From Pasteurella atlantica (GTDB lineage Bacteria > Pseudomonadota > Gammaproteobacteria > Enterobacterales > Pasteurellaceae), in contig NZ_OY856306.1 in assembly GCF_963693435.1 (NCBI RefSeq), positions 1,674,001 through 1,738,000 on the forward strand: a stretch of DNA of 64,000 nt. Direction: 5' to 3'. The translations under genes and the position numbers were made by a program. Under the pieces are notes generated by a model that saw only the letters and a program-made list of their open reading frames with translations, made no database searches and was not told where the DNA came from. Positions 36,605 to 47,615 of this stretch are shown piece by piece. How positions within the stretch are numbered: position 1 is the stretch's first letter; every line of letters starts with the position of its first letter.

Positions 36605-38818
36605 TTAACTAAAATCAATAGGATCAACATCTAAAACCAATCGAATATTAGACGGAATTTCAAGCTGATTTTTATCTAAATCAAACTGATTAAGTAGCTG
36701 TTGTAACATTGCTTTTGAATGATGTTGAATTAGCAATTGCCAACGGTACTGCCCTGCTTTTTTTGCCATAGGCGCTGCCATTGGAGGAAGGAGTTGAAAG
36801 CCTTGCCATTGATGCGCAGCAATTTGTTGCTGAAAATAAGCGGTAAGATCAGTTAAAAAATTTGCAATTTTTTCATTATTTCGCCCTGTTGCTTTAAATA
36901 ATACTTGAGCTGAAAATGGCGGTAAACTCATTAATTGTCGCATTTCTAACGCTGTTTTCGTAAATTCGTCATAACCTTTTATAAGCAGTGACTTTAGTAA
37001 TGGGTGTTCAGGGTAATGAGTTTGTAACACCACAGTACCTTTCTTTTCAGCTCGTCCTGCTCTGCCTGCCACTTGAATATAAAGCTGTGCTAAACGTTCC
37101 TCGGCTCTAAAATCCGTGGAAAATAATGCACTATCCACATTGACAATCGCAACTAAGGTTACATTCGGAAAATGGTGTCCTTTAGCTAACATTTGTGTGC
37201 CGATTAAAATTTGGCTTTTGCCCTGCTGAATATCTGATAAATGCTTATCTAATGAACCTTTTCGTGTTGTGCTATCACGATCTATTCTTGTAATATTATA
37301 ATGTTCAAATCTTTGGGTTAATTCTTTTTCTAACTGTTCTGTTCCAATACCCGTTGTCACTAAATGCGTTGAACCACAATATCCACATTGTTTAGGAATA
37401 ATTTTTTGAGAAGCACAATGATGACAACGCAATACACTCTGTTTCTGATGGTAAGTATAAGGCTTTTCACAAGAACGACATTCACAAATCCAACCACATT
37501 CGTGGCAAAGTAATACAGGTGCAAACCCTCGACGGTTTAAAAACAACATCACTTGATTGCCCTGCTCTAAATGAGTTTTCATCATTGATAATAATTGTTG
37601 TGAAAGCCCTGAGTAAATTTGTTGTGTTTTCAAATCAATCACACACTGTTGAGCCAGTTGAGCATCACCTGCTCGATTTTTTAATACTAACTCAGTAAAT
37701 TTACCATTTTGTACATTTTGCACACTTTCTAAACTTGGTGTGGCTGAACCTAAAATAATCGGAATATCATTATTTTTTGCACGTAGCACTGCTAAATCTC
37801 GTGCATTATAACGCCAACCATCTTGCTGCTTAAATGAACTATCGTGTTCTTCATCAATAATAATTAAACCCAAATTTTTAAATTGGCTAAAGAGTGCTGA
37901 ACGAGTGCCAATCACAATTGCATTTTCACCATTTTTCGCTCTGAGCCACACATTTAAGCGTTCAGTATCATTCAAATTAGAATGCACGGTATCAATTTCT
38001 ACATTGAAACGAGCTTTAAATCGAGCAATTGTTTGAGGGGTTAAACCAATTTCAGGGACTAAAACTAAAACTTGTTTTCCTTTTTCTAATACTGTTTCAA
38101 TAACTTGTAAATAGACTTCGGTTTTTCCTGAACCTGTGACGCCATTTAATAAAAAAGCCCCAAAACCTTTTTGATACTGTAAACGTCCTACTATTAGAGC
38201 TTGCTGCTTATTCAACCTTAATTTATTACTGCTATTACATTGCTCATTATCACCTAATTTTTCCAACCACGTTTTACTTTCAAAAGAGAGTTTTTCTTTC
38301 TTAACAAAGCCTTTTTCCAACAAGGCTTTCCAAACAGTCGAACTACAAGCGGTCGGTTTCTCAAAGAAATTTGCAAATTGGGTTAATTCAGTTAAAAGTT
38401 GCTGTTGCTTTTTGGCACGGTTTAAGGTGCCATTTAGCAGTGCTTTATGACCAATTTCTGTGACAGAAAATTGTTCTAATACCGCTCGTTCACAGCTTTC
38501 TCCTTGTCGTAATTTAACTGGCAATGCACTTTGCAACACTTCACCTAAAGGACTATGATAATAATCTGCTGACCATTTTAATAATTGCAAAATTTCATCA
38601 TCAAACAAAGATTGTTCATCTAACACAGATAAGATGGGTTTAAGTTTATCTTTTGGAATATCTGTGGTTTCAGGAAAACCGACCACAATCCCTATTTTTT
38701 TTTGATTTCCAAAAGGCACAACAACCCTCGCCCCTTGCACCACTTTCATTTCGGAGGGCAAAAGGTAATCAAAATAACGATTTAATGGCACAGGTAATGC
38801 AATTTGAATTAAGTTCAT
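36605..38818 (-). CDS. priA: Primosomal protein N' (PriA helicase)
   Basis: 737 residues (E. coli 732). The N-terminal 3'-DNA-binding domain starts IQIALPVPLNRYFDYLLP. Helicase motifs: Walker A GVTGSGKTEVYLQV, DEAD-like IIIDEEHDSSFKQQDGWRYN, GSATPSLES. Then the eight-cysteine zinc region (CHECGWICECRSC, CHHC, CGYCG) and helicase motifs V/VI (QVAGRAGRAEKKGTVVLQT). It restarts stalled replication forks. An uptake signal lies inside at 38345-38354. Confidence 0.96.
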   Translation of the reverse strand: MNLIQIALPVPLNRYFDYLLPSEMKVVQGARVVVPFGNQKKIGIVVGFPETTDIPKDKLKPILSVLDEQSLFDDEILQLLKWSADYYHSPLGEVLQSALPVKLRQGESCERAVLEQFSVTEIGHKALLNGTLNRAKKQQQLLTELTQFANFFEKPTACSSTVWKALLEKGFVKKEKLSFESKTWLEKLGDNEQCNSSNKLRLNKQQALIVGRLQYQKGFGAFLLNGVTGSGKTEVYLQVIETVLEKGKQVLVLVPEIGLTPQTIARFKARFNVEIDTVHSNLNDTERLNVWLRAKNGENAIVIGTRSALFSQFKNLGLIIIDEEHDSSFKQQDGWRYNARDLAVLRAKNNDIPIILGSATPSLESVQNVQNGKFTELVLKNRAGDAQLAQQCVIDLKTQQIYSGLSQQLLSMMKTHLEQGNQVMLFLNRRGFAPVLLCHECGWICECRSCEKPYTYHQKQSVLRCHHCASQKIIPKQCGYCGSTHLVTTGIGTEQLEKELTQRFEHYNITRIDRDSTTRKGSLDKHLSDIQQGKSQILIGTQMLAKGHHFPNVTLVAIVNVDSALFSTDFRAEERLAQLYIQVAGRAGRAEKKGTVVLQTHYPEHPLLKSLLIKGYDEFTKTALEMRQLMSLPPFSAQVLFKATGRNNEKIANFLTDLTAYFQQQIAAHQWQGFQLLPPMAAPMAKKAGQYRWQLLIQHHSKAMLQQLLNQFDLDKNQLEIPSNIRLVLDVDPIDFS
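38345..38354 (+). repeat. DNA uptake signal sequence, Apl type
   Basis: ACAAGCGGTC within priA, followed by AAATTTGCAAATT after a spacer, the extended uptake signal form. Confidence 0.8.
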
Positions 38819-38948
38819 TGGTCAATTTAGAATATGAAAAATAAGGAGAAGTATAACGTATTTAAGATTAAATTTGTTAATGTAATATAAGATTTTATGT
38901 TTGTATTAAGGCGTAATTTTATAAAAAGACGTTATTCATTTTTTCATA

Positions 38949-38982
38949 ATAAAACCCCAAAAATTATGTTTAACTTTTGGGG
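38949..38982 (-). terminator. Terminator of the acr operon
   Basis: Stem CCCCAAAA/TTTTGGGG (38955-38962 with 38975-38982), 12-nt loop, followed on the minus strand by TTTTATTATG. It lies 30 bp past the acrB stop. Confidence 0.8.
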
Positions 38983-39011
38983 CTGTGCTGTTTTTTAACT
39001 AAAACAATAAC

Positions 39012-42000
39012 TTATGATTCATACTTCTGTTCATCAAACTCAGGAAGTGGCTTATGCTCACTGGCAATGAAGCTATAAATTACAGGTAGAATGAATAGGG
39101 TAAACAATGTTCCCACACCTAATCCTGCGATAATCACAACGCCAATACTAAAACGTGCATTTGCTCCTGCACCTGAAGCAAAAAGTAGTGGAATTAAACC
39201 AGCAATCATTGCTGCTGTGGTCATCAGAATAGGACGTAAACGAATGGTAGCCGCATAAATAATCGCATTAAAGCGAGATTTATTATGATGAAGTTGTTGT
39301 TCTTTCGCCACTTCACACATTAAAATACCGTGTTTAGTGATTAAACCAACTAAGGTAACTAAGCCAACTTGTGAATAAATATTTAATGTTGCTCCTTGTA
39401 TTTTTGCCATACCTAAAATATTCATCACTAATAACGCCCCACTAATAGCTAATGGTACAGAAACCATTATCACCATTGGATCTCGCCAAGATTCAAATTG
39501 AATAGCAAGTACAATAAAAATAATCACAATGGCTAAACCAAAAGTCATTAACATTGCATTGCCTTCTTGAACATATTGACGTGATTCAGAAAGGAAATCA
39601 TATTGATAACCTTGAGGCAACGTTTGATCTAATTCTGCTTTTGCCCAGTTTACCGCATCCCCAATAGAACCTGATACGACTCCGCCAATGGTCGCTGAAT
39701 TAAGTTGGTTCATTTTGTTTAATGAGGCTGGTGCTGTGGTTAATTCCATTTTAATAAATGAACCTAACGGCACCGCTTCACCATTACTTGCCGTAACATA
39801 GTAATTCATCAGATCTTGTGGGTTAAGACGATCTGCTCTTGGCACTTGTGAGATAATTGGGTACGCACGTGAATCAATATCAACACGAGTAATAGTTGCT
39901 CCTGATAAGAAGCTTCCTAAAGTTGTACTCACTTGTGACATTGTAATCCCATAAGTCCCCATTTTTTCACGATCAAAAGTCATCTTCATTGTTGCTGTAT
40001 CAAATTTCAAATCTAACATTGCAAAAAAGAATTGCCCTGAAGCCTGTGCTTTTTCTAATACTTTTAATGCTACTTGAGCTAATTTTTGATAACTCTCTGC
40101 AGAAGTGATCACTAAAGAAAAAGGTAGCCCACTTTCCCCTGTTGAAATTTCAGGGAAAGTAATTGCATTCACATTCATTTCTGGTACCACTTTTCCTAGT
40201 TTTGCAATATCATTTTTGACCTCAAACATTGAACGAGAACGTTCTGCCCAATCTTTTAACATTATAATTGCTAATGAACTATTTCCTGCTCCTGAAAAAC
40301 CTGCAATACTCATCATTGAATCAATTTCAGGAATGGCTTTTACCTTAGTTTCAAAAGGTCTAAGTGCTTGTTGAGTATAATCTAAATTGGTATTTGAAGG
40401 ACCAGAAGAAATTGCCACCACAAACCCTCTATCTTCAGTAGGTGCAACCTCTGTTGGAAGTGAGCTAAATAAAAAAGGTAAGCTTGTAAAAATTAAAACA
40501 GCAAAAAAGACCACAAAGCCACGCATTGACATTACTAAGCTGAGTAAACCCACATAACAAGCGGTCATTTTTTCTAAAGATTTTTCAATTAATAATTCAA
40601 AACGGTTAGGTTGGGCTTTTTGTTGTAAAATATTCGCAGACATCATTGGAGAAAGCGTTAATGCTGCAATTCCTGAAATAAATACTGCACCAGCAAGGGT
40701 TAACGCAAATTCTTTAAATAACGCTCCAGTTACCCCATCCATCAATGCCATTGGTGAATATACGGCTCCTAATGTAATCGTCATTGCAATAACAGGCACG
40801 GCAATTTCACGTGTACCAATAATCGCTGCATCAAAAGGCGTTTTACCTTCTTTAATATGGCGTTCGACATTTTCTAATACCACGATGGCATCATCTACCA
40901 CCAATCCAATGGCTAAAATCAATGCCAACAAGGTGAGAAGATTAATTGAAAAGCCCATTATTTGTAAAACAAATAACACACCGATTAAGGAAATTGGAAT
41001 AGTGATAATAGGTACGATCATTGCTCGTAATGAACCTAAGAATAAAACAATCACAATTAATACTATGACTACTGCTTCACCAATGGTTTTAATTACTTCA
41101 TCAATAGAATGATTAATGGCAATAGTGCCATCATAAAGAATATTTGCCTGTATTGAATCTGGCAAGTTTTGTTTTACTCTTTCAAACATTGGATAAATAT
41201 TTTTGGCCACTGTTAATGAGTTGGCAGTTGCCGCTGCTTCAACGGCAATAACAACAGCTTCAGCACCATCAACCGTTGCTCTCGCTCTGTCTGACGATTT
41301 ATCCAATTCAATTTTTGCTAAATCCTCTAATTTAATTTGATTTCCAGTAGGGGTTGTTACTACGGTTAGATGGCTTAATTCTTCTACCGTTGGGGTAGTG
41401 GATTCCACTTTATTATTATAAACGGTGTAATAGCCATTAATCGCTCCAGCAGCGGTTTGTACATTATTAGCACTTAATGCTCTCATTACTGTTGCACTAG
41501 AAAGATTATGAGCCGCTAATTTTTTAGGATCTAACCAAATACGTAAACCAAAAGGAGTGGCACCAAAAATAGTGACTTTTGACACGCCATTTACAGTAAA
41601 AAATTGGGGTTTAACTACTCGTTGAAGATAATCTGTTACTTGGGTTGCATTTAATTCTTTTGATTTAAAACGAATATACATCAAAGAACTATTACCCGCA
41701 GACACACTAATAGCAGGGTCGTCAATACCACTTGGTAATTCTGAGCGAATGGCATTCACTTTTGAAGAAATATCAGAAAGAGCAACATTTGGATCGGTAT
41801 TTAACTTCATTTTGGCAGTAATGGTTGCCACATTAGGTGTACTACTTGAAGTAATATAATCAATATTATCAGCTTGAGCTACCGCTTCTTCCAATTTTGA
41901 AGTAACAAATGCCTGCATTAAACTTGCATCAGCACCTGCATAAACCACTTGTACATTAACAATAGTATTCGTCATTTCAGGATACTCTCGTACCTGTAAT

Positions 42001-42092
42001 TTTTGAATGGACTGCAACCCTAAAATAGTAATTAATAAGCTAATACAAATGGCTAAAACAGGTCGTTTAATAAAAATATCAGTAAATTTCAT
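39012..42092 (-). CDS. acrB: RND multidrug efflux pump, inner-membrane subunit (AcrB-like)
   Basis: 1026 residues, full length. HAE1-type RND transporter: first helix RPVLAICISLLITILGLQSI, periplasmic porter domains, proton-relay helix 4 with LALILAIGLVVDDAIVVLEN (the two aspartates are present), EGKTPFDAAIIGTREIAVPV, and the last helices with GLVTLVGLITKHGILMCEVA. It probably exports dyes, detergents and antibiotics through a TolC-like channel not encoded here. It follows acrA by 12 bp. The order acrR-acrA-acrB is the same as the single AcrAB system of H. influenzae. Confidence 0.9.
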   Translation of the reverse strand: MKFTDIFIKRPVLAICISLLITILGLQSIQKLQVREYPEMTNTIVNVQVVYAGADASLMQAFVTSKLEEAVAQADNIDYITSSSTPNVATITAKMKLNTDPNVALSDISSKVNAIRSELPSGIDDPAISVSAGNSSLMYIRFKSKELNATQVTDYLQRVVKPQFFTVNGVSKVTIFGATPFGLRIWLDPKKLAAHNLSSATVMRALSANNVQTAAGAINGYYTVYNNKVESTTPTVEELSHLTVVTTPTGNQIKLEDLAKIELDKSSDRARATVDGAEAVVIAVEAAATANSLTVAKNIYPMFERVKQNLPDSIQANILYDGTIAINHSIDEVIKTIGEAVVIVLIVIVLFLGSLRAMIVPIITIPISLIGVLFVLQIMGFSINLLTLLALILAIGLVVDDAIVVLENVERHIKEGKTPFDAAIIGTREIAVPVIAMTITLGAVYSPMALMDGVTGALFKEFALTLAGAVFISGIAALTLSPMMSANILQQKAQPNRFELLIEKSLEKMTACYVGLLSLVMSMRGFVVFFAVLIFTSLPFLFSSLPTEVAPTEDRGFVVAISSGPSNTNLDYTQQALRPFETKVKAIPEIDSMMSIAGFSGAGNSSLAIIMLKDWAERSRSMFEVKNDIAKLGKVVPEMNVNAITFPEISTGESGLPFSLVITSAESYQKLAQVALKVLEKAQASGQFFFAMLDLKFDTATMKMTFDREKMGTYGITMSQVSTTLGSFLSGATITRVDIDSRAYPIISQVPRADRLNPQDLMNYYVTASNGEAVPLGSFIKMELTTAPASLNKMNQLNSATIGGVVSGSIGDAVNWAKAELDQTLPQGYQYDFLSESRQYVQEGNAMLMTFGLAIVIIFIVLAIQFESWRDPMVIMVSVPLAISGALLVMNILGMAKIQGATLNIYSQVGLVTLVGLITKHGILMCEVAKEQQLHHNKSRFNAIIYAATIRLRPILMTTAAMIAGLIPLLFASGAGANARFSIGVVIIAGLGVGTLFTLFILPVIYSFIASEHKPLPEFDEQKYES
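40557..40566 (+). repeat. DNA uptake signal sequence, Apl type
   Basis: ACAAGCGGTC inside acrB, followed by CATTTTTTC; the downstream TTTGCAAA block is weak here. Confidence 0.7.
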
Positions 42093-42104
42093 TTTTGCTC
42101 CAAA

Positions 42105-43316
42105 TTATAAATTACTAATAGTATCAGGTGCCGTTTCACCTACACCTTGTTGATCTGCAACTGTTACCAACGCATTATTACTTAAACGCTGAAAACCACC
42201 TGTTACAATTCGATCGCCTATTTTTACTCCTTTATGACTGTCTAACTGTGCAAAATTACCGTTCCGATCGAGAGTTTTTACATCAATTTGCTTCGCTCGA
42301 TACATTTTATTTGCATCTAATGTTGGGTTACGCTCTTTCATTCTTTCTACCATTTCTTTATCTTTATCAGATAAGGGTTGCAATACATAAACCGTTTCAC
42401 CATACATTGTATAAGTCACCGCAATTTGAGGCACAACTATTTGCTCTTTCTCACTTGGTAATTGAATATTTAAGTTTACAAACATTCCAGAAAGTAATTT
42501 CTGTTGTCCTGCTGTAATGGTTGCCTCTAGTTCAACCAACCCTGTTGCTGTATTGACTGCTGGATCGATTGCAGTAATTTGAGCTGGAAAAGAGTGATCA
42601 GCTAATACATCTGTGGTTACCACAACATCTTGTTTTAATTTTATTTTTTGTAGTTCTGTTTGTGGCAAAGTAAATTGGACTTTCATCGCACTGCGATCTT
42701 CAACACGCACAATTGGTGTCCCCATTGAAATATATTGCCCTTGATTGACTTTCACAATTCCAGCAATACCATCAAAAGGCGCATAAATTTGACGACGCTT
42801 GATGCTCGCTTTCAATGCCTCAATATTCGCCACTAACTGATTATAAGTCGCTTGAATATTGTCATACTCTGCTTTAGACGCACTACCTGATTTAATCAAG
42901 GTTTGATAACGCTGATAATTTTTCTTTGCCTGTGGCAATTGGGTTTCTGCCGCGCGTAAATTTGCTTTTTCTACTGTACTATCAATTTCAACCAGTAATT
43001 GCCCTTTTTTAACTTGCTGACCAGATTTAACCAACACATCTTTTACCGTGCCAGACATTTGAGCACTCAACATTGCCCCTTGATTTGGGCGAATTTTACC
43101 TGTTGTTTTGATCGTTGGTATCCATTGTTGCGGTTCAAGTTTCATTGCTGTTACTAAATTTACTGTCTCAGGCATATTTTGAGCAAATTCTGCTTTTTTC
43201 ATTTTGATAAATTGTTGCATTCCAACAACACCACCAAAAATAATTAAAGTGACTATCAAGACTAAAATCAGTAAAAACTTTTTACCTCGAGCTTTCTTTT
43301 TTTGTTTTATTTTCAT
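42105..43316 (-). CDS. acrA: RND efflux periplasmic adaptor (AcrA-like)
   Basis: About 403 residues from the ATG at 43316, chosen because TGGAG precedes it; the longer frame to 43367 would run through a GC-rich repeat. One N-terminal membrane anchor (KFLLILVLIVTLIIFGGVVG), then a barrel-sandwich/lipoyl half-motif (GTVKDVLVKSGQQVKKGQLL), an alpha-helical hairpin (AETQLPQAKKNYQRYQTLIK), the second lipoyl half (YAPFDGIAGIVKVNQGQYIS) and a beta-barrel domain. It links AcrB to the outer-membrane channel. The anchor is a transmembrane helix rather than a lipobox. Confidence 0.9.
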   Translation of the reverse strand: MKIKQKKKARGKKFLLILVLIVTLIIFGGVVGMQQFIKMKKAEFAQNMPETVNLVTAMKLEPQQWIPTIKTTGKIRPNQGAMLSAQMSGTVKDVLVKSGQQVKKGQLLVEIDSTVEKANLRAAETQLPQAKKNYQRYQTLIKSGSASKAEYDNIQATYNQLVANIEALKASIKRRQIYAPFDGIAGIVKVNQGQYISMGTPIVRVEDRSAMKVQFTLPQTELQKIKLKQDVVVTTDVLADHSFPAQITAIDPAVNTATGLVELEATITAGQQKLLSGMFVNLNIQLPSEKEQIVVPQIAVTYTMYGETVYVLQPLSDKDKEMVERMKERNPTLDANKMYRAKQIDVKTLDRNGNFAQLDSHKGVKIGDRIVTGGFQRLSNNALVTVADQQGVGETAPDTISNL

Positions 43317-43340
43317 AAATACTCCATAGAAAATATGCGT

Positions 43341-43384
43341 CCCCCCCCTCCTAGCCTCCCCCCGCAAGCGGAGGGAGGAATTTA
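43341..43384. repeat. GC-rich CCCGCAAGCGGAGG element, single copy
   Basis: Same 42-bp unit as at 20521-20562 and 20611-20652 (CTCCTAGCCTCCCCCCGCAA then GCGGAGGGAGGAATTT). It lies between acrR and acrA, just upstream of the acrA start. Confidence 0.75.
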
Positions 43385-43442
43385 TTAGGGAGAGACAATT
43401 AATTTAAAATTAATTTAAAATCAATTATCAAAAATTTGTGGA

Positions 43443-44027
43443 TTATCTGAGTATAATCGCTTTCCAAGTACGATTGATTACATCCTCTAATATTTGTGGA
43501 TCATAATGTTTGTTTTCCACAATTTGTGAATAAGCTAATTTTGTTGCAATTTCCAAACTTAAACTATAAATAACCTCAATAGGTAAATCTGCAATAATAT
43601 TTTGTTTTTTTCCTTCCGCTATAAACAAATTATAAGGCAAATCTTCGGCTTCAGAACAATAACGACAAAGTGTATGGAATTGAGGCAAGGCTTCATATTG
43701 ATGCATATTAATCACCGCATTAGGATGTTGCTGTAAAAATGCCCATTGATTTTTCCAAAACTGACAATATTGTTCATAAAGCGGTAACTTAATATTAAAA
43801 TTTTGCGAAATATATTGATGATATTTCTGAAATAAAAAACAGAGCATTTGGTTTAATAAATCGTCTTTATCTTTGAAATGCAAATAAATTGTTCCTACAG
43901 AAATACCTGCCTGCCTTGCCACTTTATGCATTGAAATATGTTGCACACTCTCCTTTGCAATTAACGTATTTGTTGCAATTAAGATACGCTGTGCCATATC
44001 AGAATAGGAAATTGATAAATCAAGCAT
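43443..44027 (-). CDS. acrR: TetR-family repressor of the acr operon
   Basis: 194 residues. The N-terminal TetR helix-turn-helix is SVQHISMHKVARQAGISVGT followed by IYLHFKDKDDLLNQML. The C-terminal ligand domain is poorly conserved, as usual. It is first in the acrR-acrA-acrB run and has a TetR-type operator 50 bp upstream (44077-44094), so autoregulation and control of the pump are likely. Which ligands relieve repression is unknown. Confidence 0.88.
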   Translation of the reverse strand: MLDLSISYSDMAQRILIATNTLIAKESVQHISMHKVARQAGISVGTIYLHFKDKDDLLNQMLCFLFQKYHQYISQNFNIKLPLYEQYCQFWKNQWAFLQQHPNAVINMHQYEALPQFHTLCRYCSEAEDLPYNLFIAEGKKQNIIADLPIEVIYSLSLEIATKLAYSQIVENKHYDPQILEDVINRTWKAIILR

Positions 44028-44076
44028 AGAAAGAAAAATCCTTAGTCAAAATTAAGTTAAAATAAAAGTTGAACAT

Positions 44077-44094
44077 AATGAACGTTTGTTCATT
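44077..44094. promoter_or_regulatory. Probable TetR-type operator upstream of acrR
   Basis: AATGAACGTTTGTTCATT, a perfect palindrome of 7-bp arms (AATGAAC/GTTCATT) around GTTT. Such TGAAC...GTTCA palindromes are typical operators of AcrR-like regulators, and it lies 50 bp before the acrR start. Confidence 0.75.
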
Positions 44095-44142
44095 TTACTG
44101 ATTTTTTAAAAAATAAGAAAGGAAAAAATTGTATTTGATATA

Positions 44143-44190
44143 CAGAATAACCATAAATTTCTACCTATTGATTTTTATAAATTGATAGCA
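44143..44190 (-). repeat. 48-bp dispersed intergenic repeat, copy 2
   Basis: The minus strand reads TGCTATCAATTTATAAAAAT... to ...TGGTTATTCTG, three differences from 28560-28607. It lies about 116 bp upstream of acrR in the same orientation relative to the gene as copy 1 is to modA. Confidence 0.7.
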
Positions 44191-44243
44191 ATAAAATAAA
44201 TCATACGGATTATAATCTAGAATTTTCACTTTTATTTGGCATA

Positions 44244-44265
44244 GAGACGTAGCATACTACGTCTC
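44244..44265. repeat. Perfect palindrome GAGACGTAG-CATA-CTACGTCTC
   Basis: Nine-bp perfect arms with a 4-nt loop in the long ygfB-acrR gap. There is no T run, so it is not an ordinary terminator. It resembles other small palindromic intergenic units here. Confidence 0.6.
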
Positions 44266-44329
44266 CACATTAGATATTTAATTTGCAAATTTAACCATTA
44301 ATATAACCGCTATGTTTAAATTTTATTAT

Positions 44330-44373
44330 TCATTTATAATTAATCATTAGGTAGAAATTTGCGGTTGCCCTGC
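44330..44373 (+). repeat. Dispersed intergenic repeat, diverged copy 3
   Basis: Shares ATTTATAA...ATCA..AGGTAGAAATTTGCGGTT with copies 1 and 2 but is more diverged. It lies just past the ygfB stop. Confidence 0.45.
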
Positions 44374-44387
44374 AGTATGAAGAAAAA

Positions 44388-44930
44388 TCAATGTATATTT
44401 TTGTTCTGTAATGAAGTAAAGTGATTATACAAAAATAGTGTTACACCGTGCAGATAATCTAATATCTCTTCTGCTGCCTCTACTAACTCTATTGGATCAT
44501 CCTCTTTACAGTAACTTAATTTTGATATTTCACTAAGATCATTAAGTACTTCATTTATTTCTTTCACGTCTTTTTGAATATAAGGTTGCGCCAATCCAAG
44601 ACCTAACATAAAATTGCTGGTCCATTCCGCAATGCCATCAACGAGAATTGAAATTTCTTTTTTATCTTGTGGTAACCACAAAGAAAATAAAACGTCTTCT
44701 TTCTTAAAAGCTATTATTAATTGTGTATAAAGAGTTGTTAATTTTGTTGATGTATTTGGTGATAAATCATTACCATCATTAATAAATTGCTGAAAAAAAA
44801 CTTTCCAAGAATCATCTTTAACCCCTCCAGCAATCAATCCTCCTAAAAAACCATGTAATTCAGCTACAGTATAGTCAACTTGTAATTCACCGAGTAATTT
44901 TTTAATTCTATCTACTTGTATTGTCGTCAT
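44388..44930 (-). CDS. ygfB: UPF0149 family protein YgfB
   Basis: 180 residues from the ATG at 44930 (the frame extends to 45032 but would overlap the divergent zapA). Typical YgfB pattern: TVAELHGFLGGLIAGG near the N-terminus, WTSNFMLGLGLAQ in the middle and EILDYLHGVTLFLYNHF at the end. ygfB beside zapA and 6S RNA is the normal gamma-proteobacterial arrangement. Function poorly known; in Pseudomonas a YgfB homologue modulates ampDh3 expression. Confidence 0.88.
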   Translation of the reverse strand: MTTIQVDRIKKLLGELQVDYTVAELHGFLGGLIAGGVKDDSWKVFFQQFINDGNDLSPNTSTKLTTLYTQLIIAFKKEDVLFSLWLPQDKKEISILVDGIAEWTSNFMLGLGLAQPYIQKDVKEINEVLNDLSEISKLSYCKEDDPIELVEAAEEILDYLHGVTLFLYNHFTSLQNKNIH

Positions 44931-44993
44931 AGTCTTTTTTATTCTCCCAAAGGGTGGCATAATACCAAAAATTTTTGAATTACGTGAGGTTTT

Positions 44994-45326
44994 ATGCAAA
45001 ATAATAATATTGAAATTCAGATATTGGGGCAATTAATCAAACTCTATTGTCCAGATGAACAACAAGAGGAATTGCTTGAATCTGCTCTGTTATTAGAAGG
45101 ACGTGTAGCAAAATTAAAAGATCAATCAAAAATTATTCAACTTGAAAAAGTGTTAATTATTATTGCATTAAATTTGCAATTTGAATTAACACAAGAAAAA
45201 AATAAAAATAGAGAAACTCAAAATACCTTAGTATCTTGTCTTAAAAAGTTGGATTTATCATTAGAAAAATTAAAAATTCCAACGGAATCTTCTTTTAATA
45301 TTCAACAAAAAACTAAAAATGAATGA
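44994..45326 (+). CDS. zapA: Cell division protein ZapA
   Basis: 110 residues. The N-terminal ZapA domain (IEIQILGQLIKLYCPDEQQE) is followed by a long coiled-coil helix (LLEGRVAKLKDQSKIIQLEK then VLIIIALNLQFELTQEKNKN). It promotes FtsZ filament bundling at the septum. Divergent from ygfB across 63 bp and immediately upstream of 6S RNA, the standard order. Confidence 0.9.
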   Translation: MQNNNIEIQILGQLIKLYCPDEQQEELLESALLLEGRVAKLKDQSKIIQLEKVLIIIALNLQFELTQEKNKNRETQNTLVSCLKKLDLSLEKLKIPTESSFNIQQKTKNE

Positions 45327-45373
45327 TTTCCTCAAATAAAGACTAGAAAAATAATGCAAATTCCAGTAATATT

Positions 45374-45555
45374 CCCTTGCCTGAGGTGTGCGTGAACTAG
45401 TAATGTCCCTGAGCCGATATCTAAAACTCTTTGAGTCACGTTTTTACTGTTGGTGTGCAGGCTCGTTTATTCGAGAAGCCTAAAAACAGTCATACAGACT
45501 CCCTTGAACCGAATGGTTCAAGGACTTACTCTAGTCACGGCACTTCGGGTTTTTT
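45374..45555 (+). ncRNA. ssrS: 6S RNA
   Basis: About 182 nt after zapA. Recognised by conserved blocks shared with E. coli 6S: GTCCCTGAGCCGATAT, GGTTGGTG-like TGTTGGTGTGCAGGCTCG, CGAGAAGCCTAAAAACAG, and the CCTTGAACC...GGTTCAAGG stem. The ends pair (CCTGAGGTGTGCGTG with CACGGCACTTCGGG), forming the closing stem of the open-promoter mimic that binds sigma-70 RNA polymerase. The 3' end is followed by TTTTTTC. The exact 5' end is approximate. The usual next gene, fau, is not here. Confidence 0.92.
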
Positions 45556-45663
45556 CTTACTTCATAGTAAAAAATAGTTGATTTAATATACAAAAAAACA
45601 CCCCTATAAATAACCATACAAAAATATATTTTGCACATCTACTAAAAGTTCATTTTCATAAAA

Positions 45664-45720
45664 ATAAAAAAAGAGTTGATAATTATTAATAAAATAATAA
45701 AAACCAACTCATTTGTCTAT
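45664..45720 (-). terminator. Terminator of serS
   Basis: GAGTTG/CAACTC arms (45673-45678 with 45715-45720) around a long AT-rich loop that can itself pair (ATAATTATT/AATAAT). On the minus strand it is followed by TTTTTTTATTTTT. It lies 66 bp past the serS stop. Confidence 0.6.
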
Positions 45721-45785
45721 TATGTATAAAACACTAAGATATAATCTTGGGAAAAGCGTTATAGTACAATGCTCAATCACAACAA

Positions 45786-47111
<1,326 letters not shown>

Positions 47112-47135
47112 TTAATTTTAAATTTAATTTGAAGA

Positions 47136-47615
47136 TTATCGTGCCGCATTTTTCATAATACGACTTTTCGCAACTTGCCATTCACGATCTTTGATATCCG
47201 CTCGTTTATCGTGGAGTTTTTTACCCTTCGCTAAGCCGATTTTCACTTTTGCCCACGCCCCTTTCCAATAAAGTGCCGTTGCAACAATAGTATAGCCTTC
47301 ACGGTTTAATTTACCAAAAAGTGAATCTAATTGACGACGACTTAATAATAACTTGCGAGTACGAGTTGGATCGCATACCACGTGGCTTGATGCAACACTT
47401 AATGGCGTAAAATTCGCCCCAAATAAAAATGCCTCACCGTCTTTAAAAATCACATAGCTATCGCCGATATTCGCTTTACCTGCTCGTAATGATTTTACTT
47501 CCCAGCCTTGTAATTCTAACCCTGCTTCTACTTCATCATCAATAAAATATTCGTGTCTCGCTCGCTTATTTTGAGCAATCGTATTATCTGCTGATTTTTT
47601 CTTTGCTTTCGCCAT
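47136..47615 (-). CDS. smpB: SsrA-binding protein SmpB
   Basis: 159 residues (E. coli 160). [40 protein letters not shown] and the basic C-terminal tail [15 protein letters not shown] are the family signature. It delivers tmRNA to stalled ribosomes. The tmRNA gene (ssrA) is not in the window. Confidence 0.96.
   Translation of the reverse strand: MAKAKKKSADNTIAQNKRARHEYFIDDEVEAGLELQGWEVKSLRAGKANIGDSYVIFKDGEAFLFGANFTPLSVASSHVVCDPTRTRKLLLSRRQLDSLFGKLNREGYTIVATALYWKGAWAKVKIGLAKGKKLHDKRADIKDREWQVAKSRIMKNAAR

Noticed and set aside
43317-43367. Longer N-terminus of acrA
   Set aside because: It would be encoded by a GC-rich dispersed repeat; the ATG at 43316 has a ribosome site and a normal membrane anchor.
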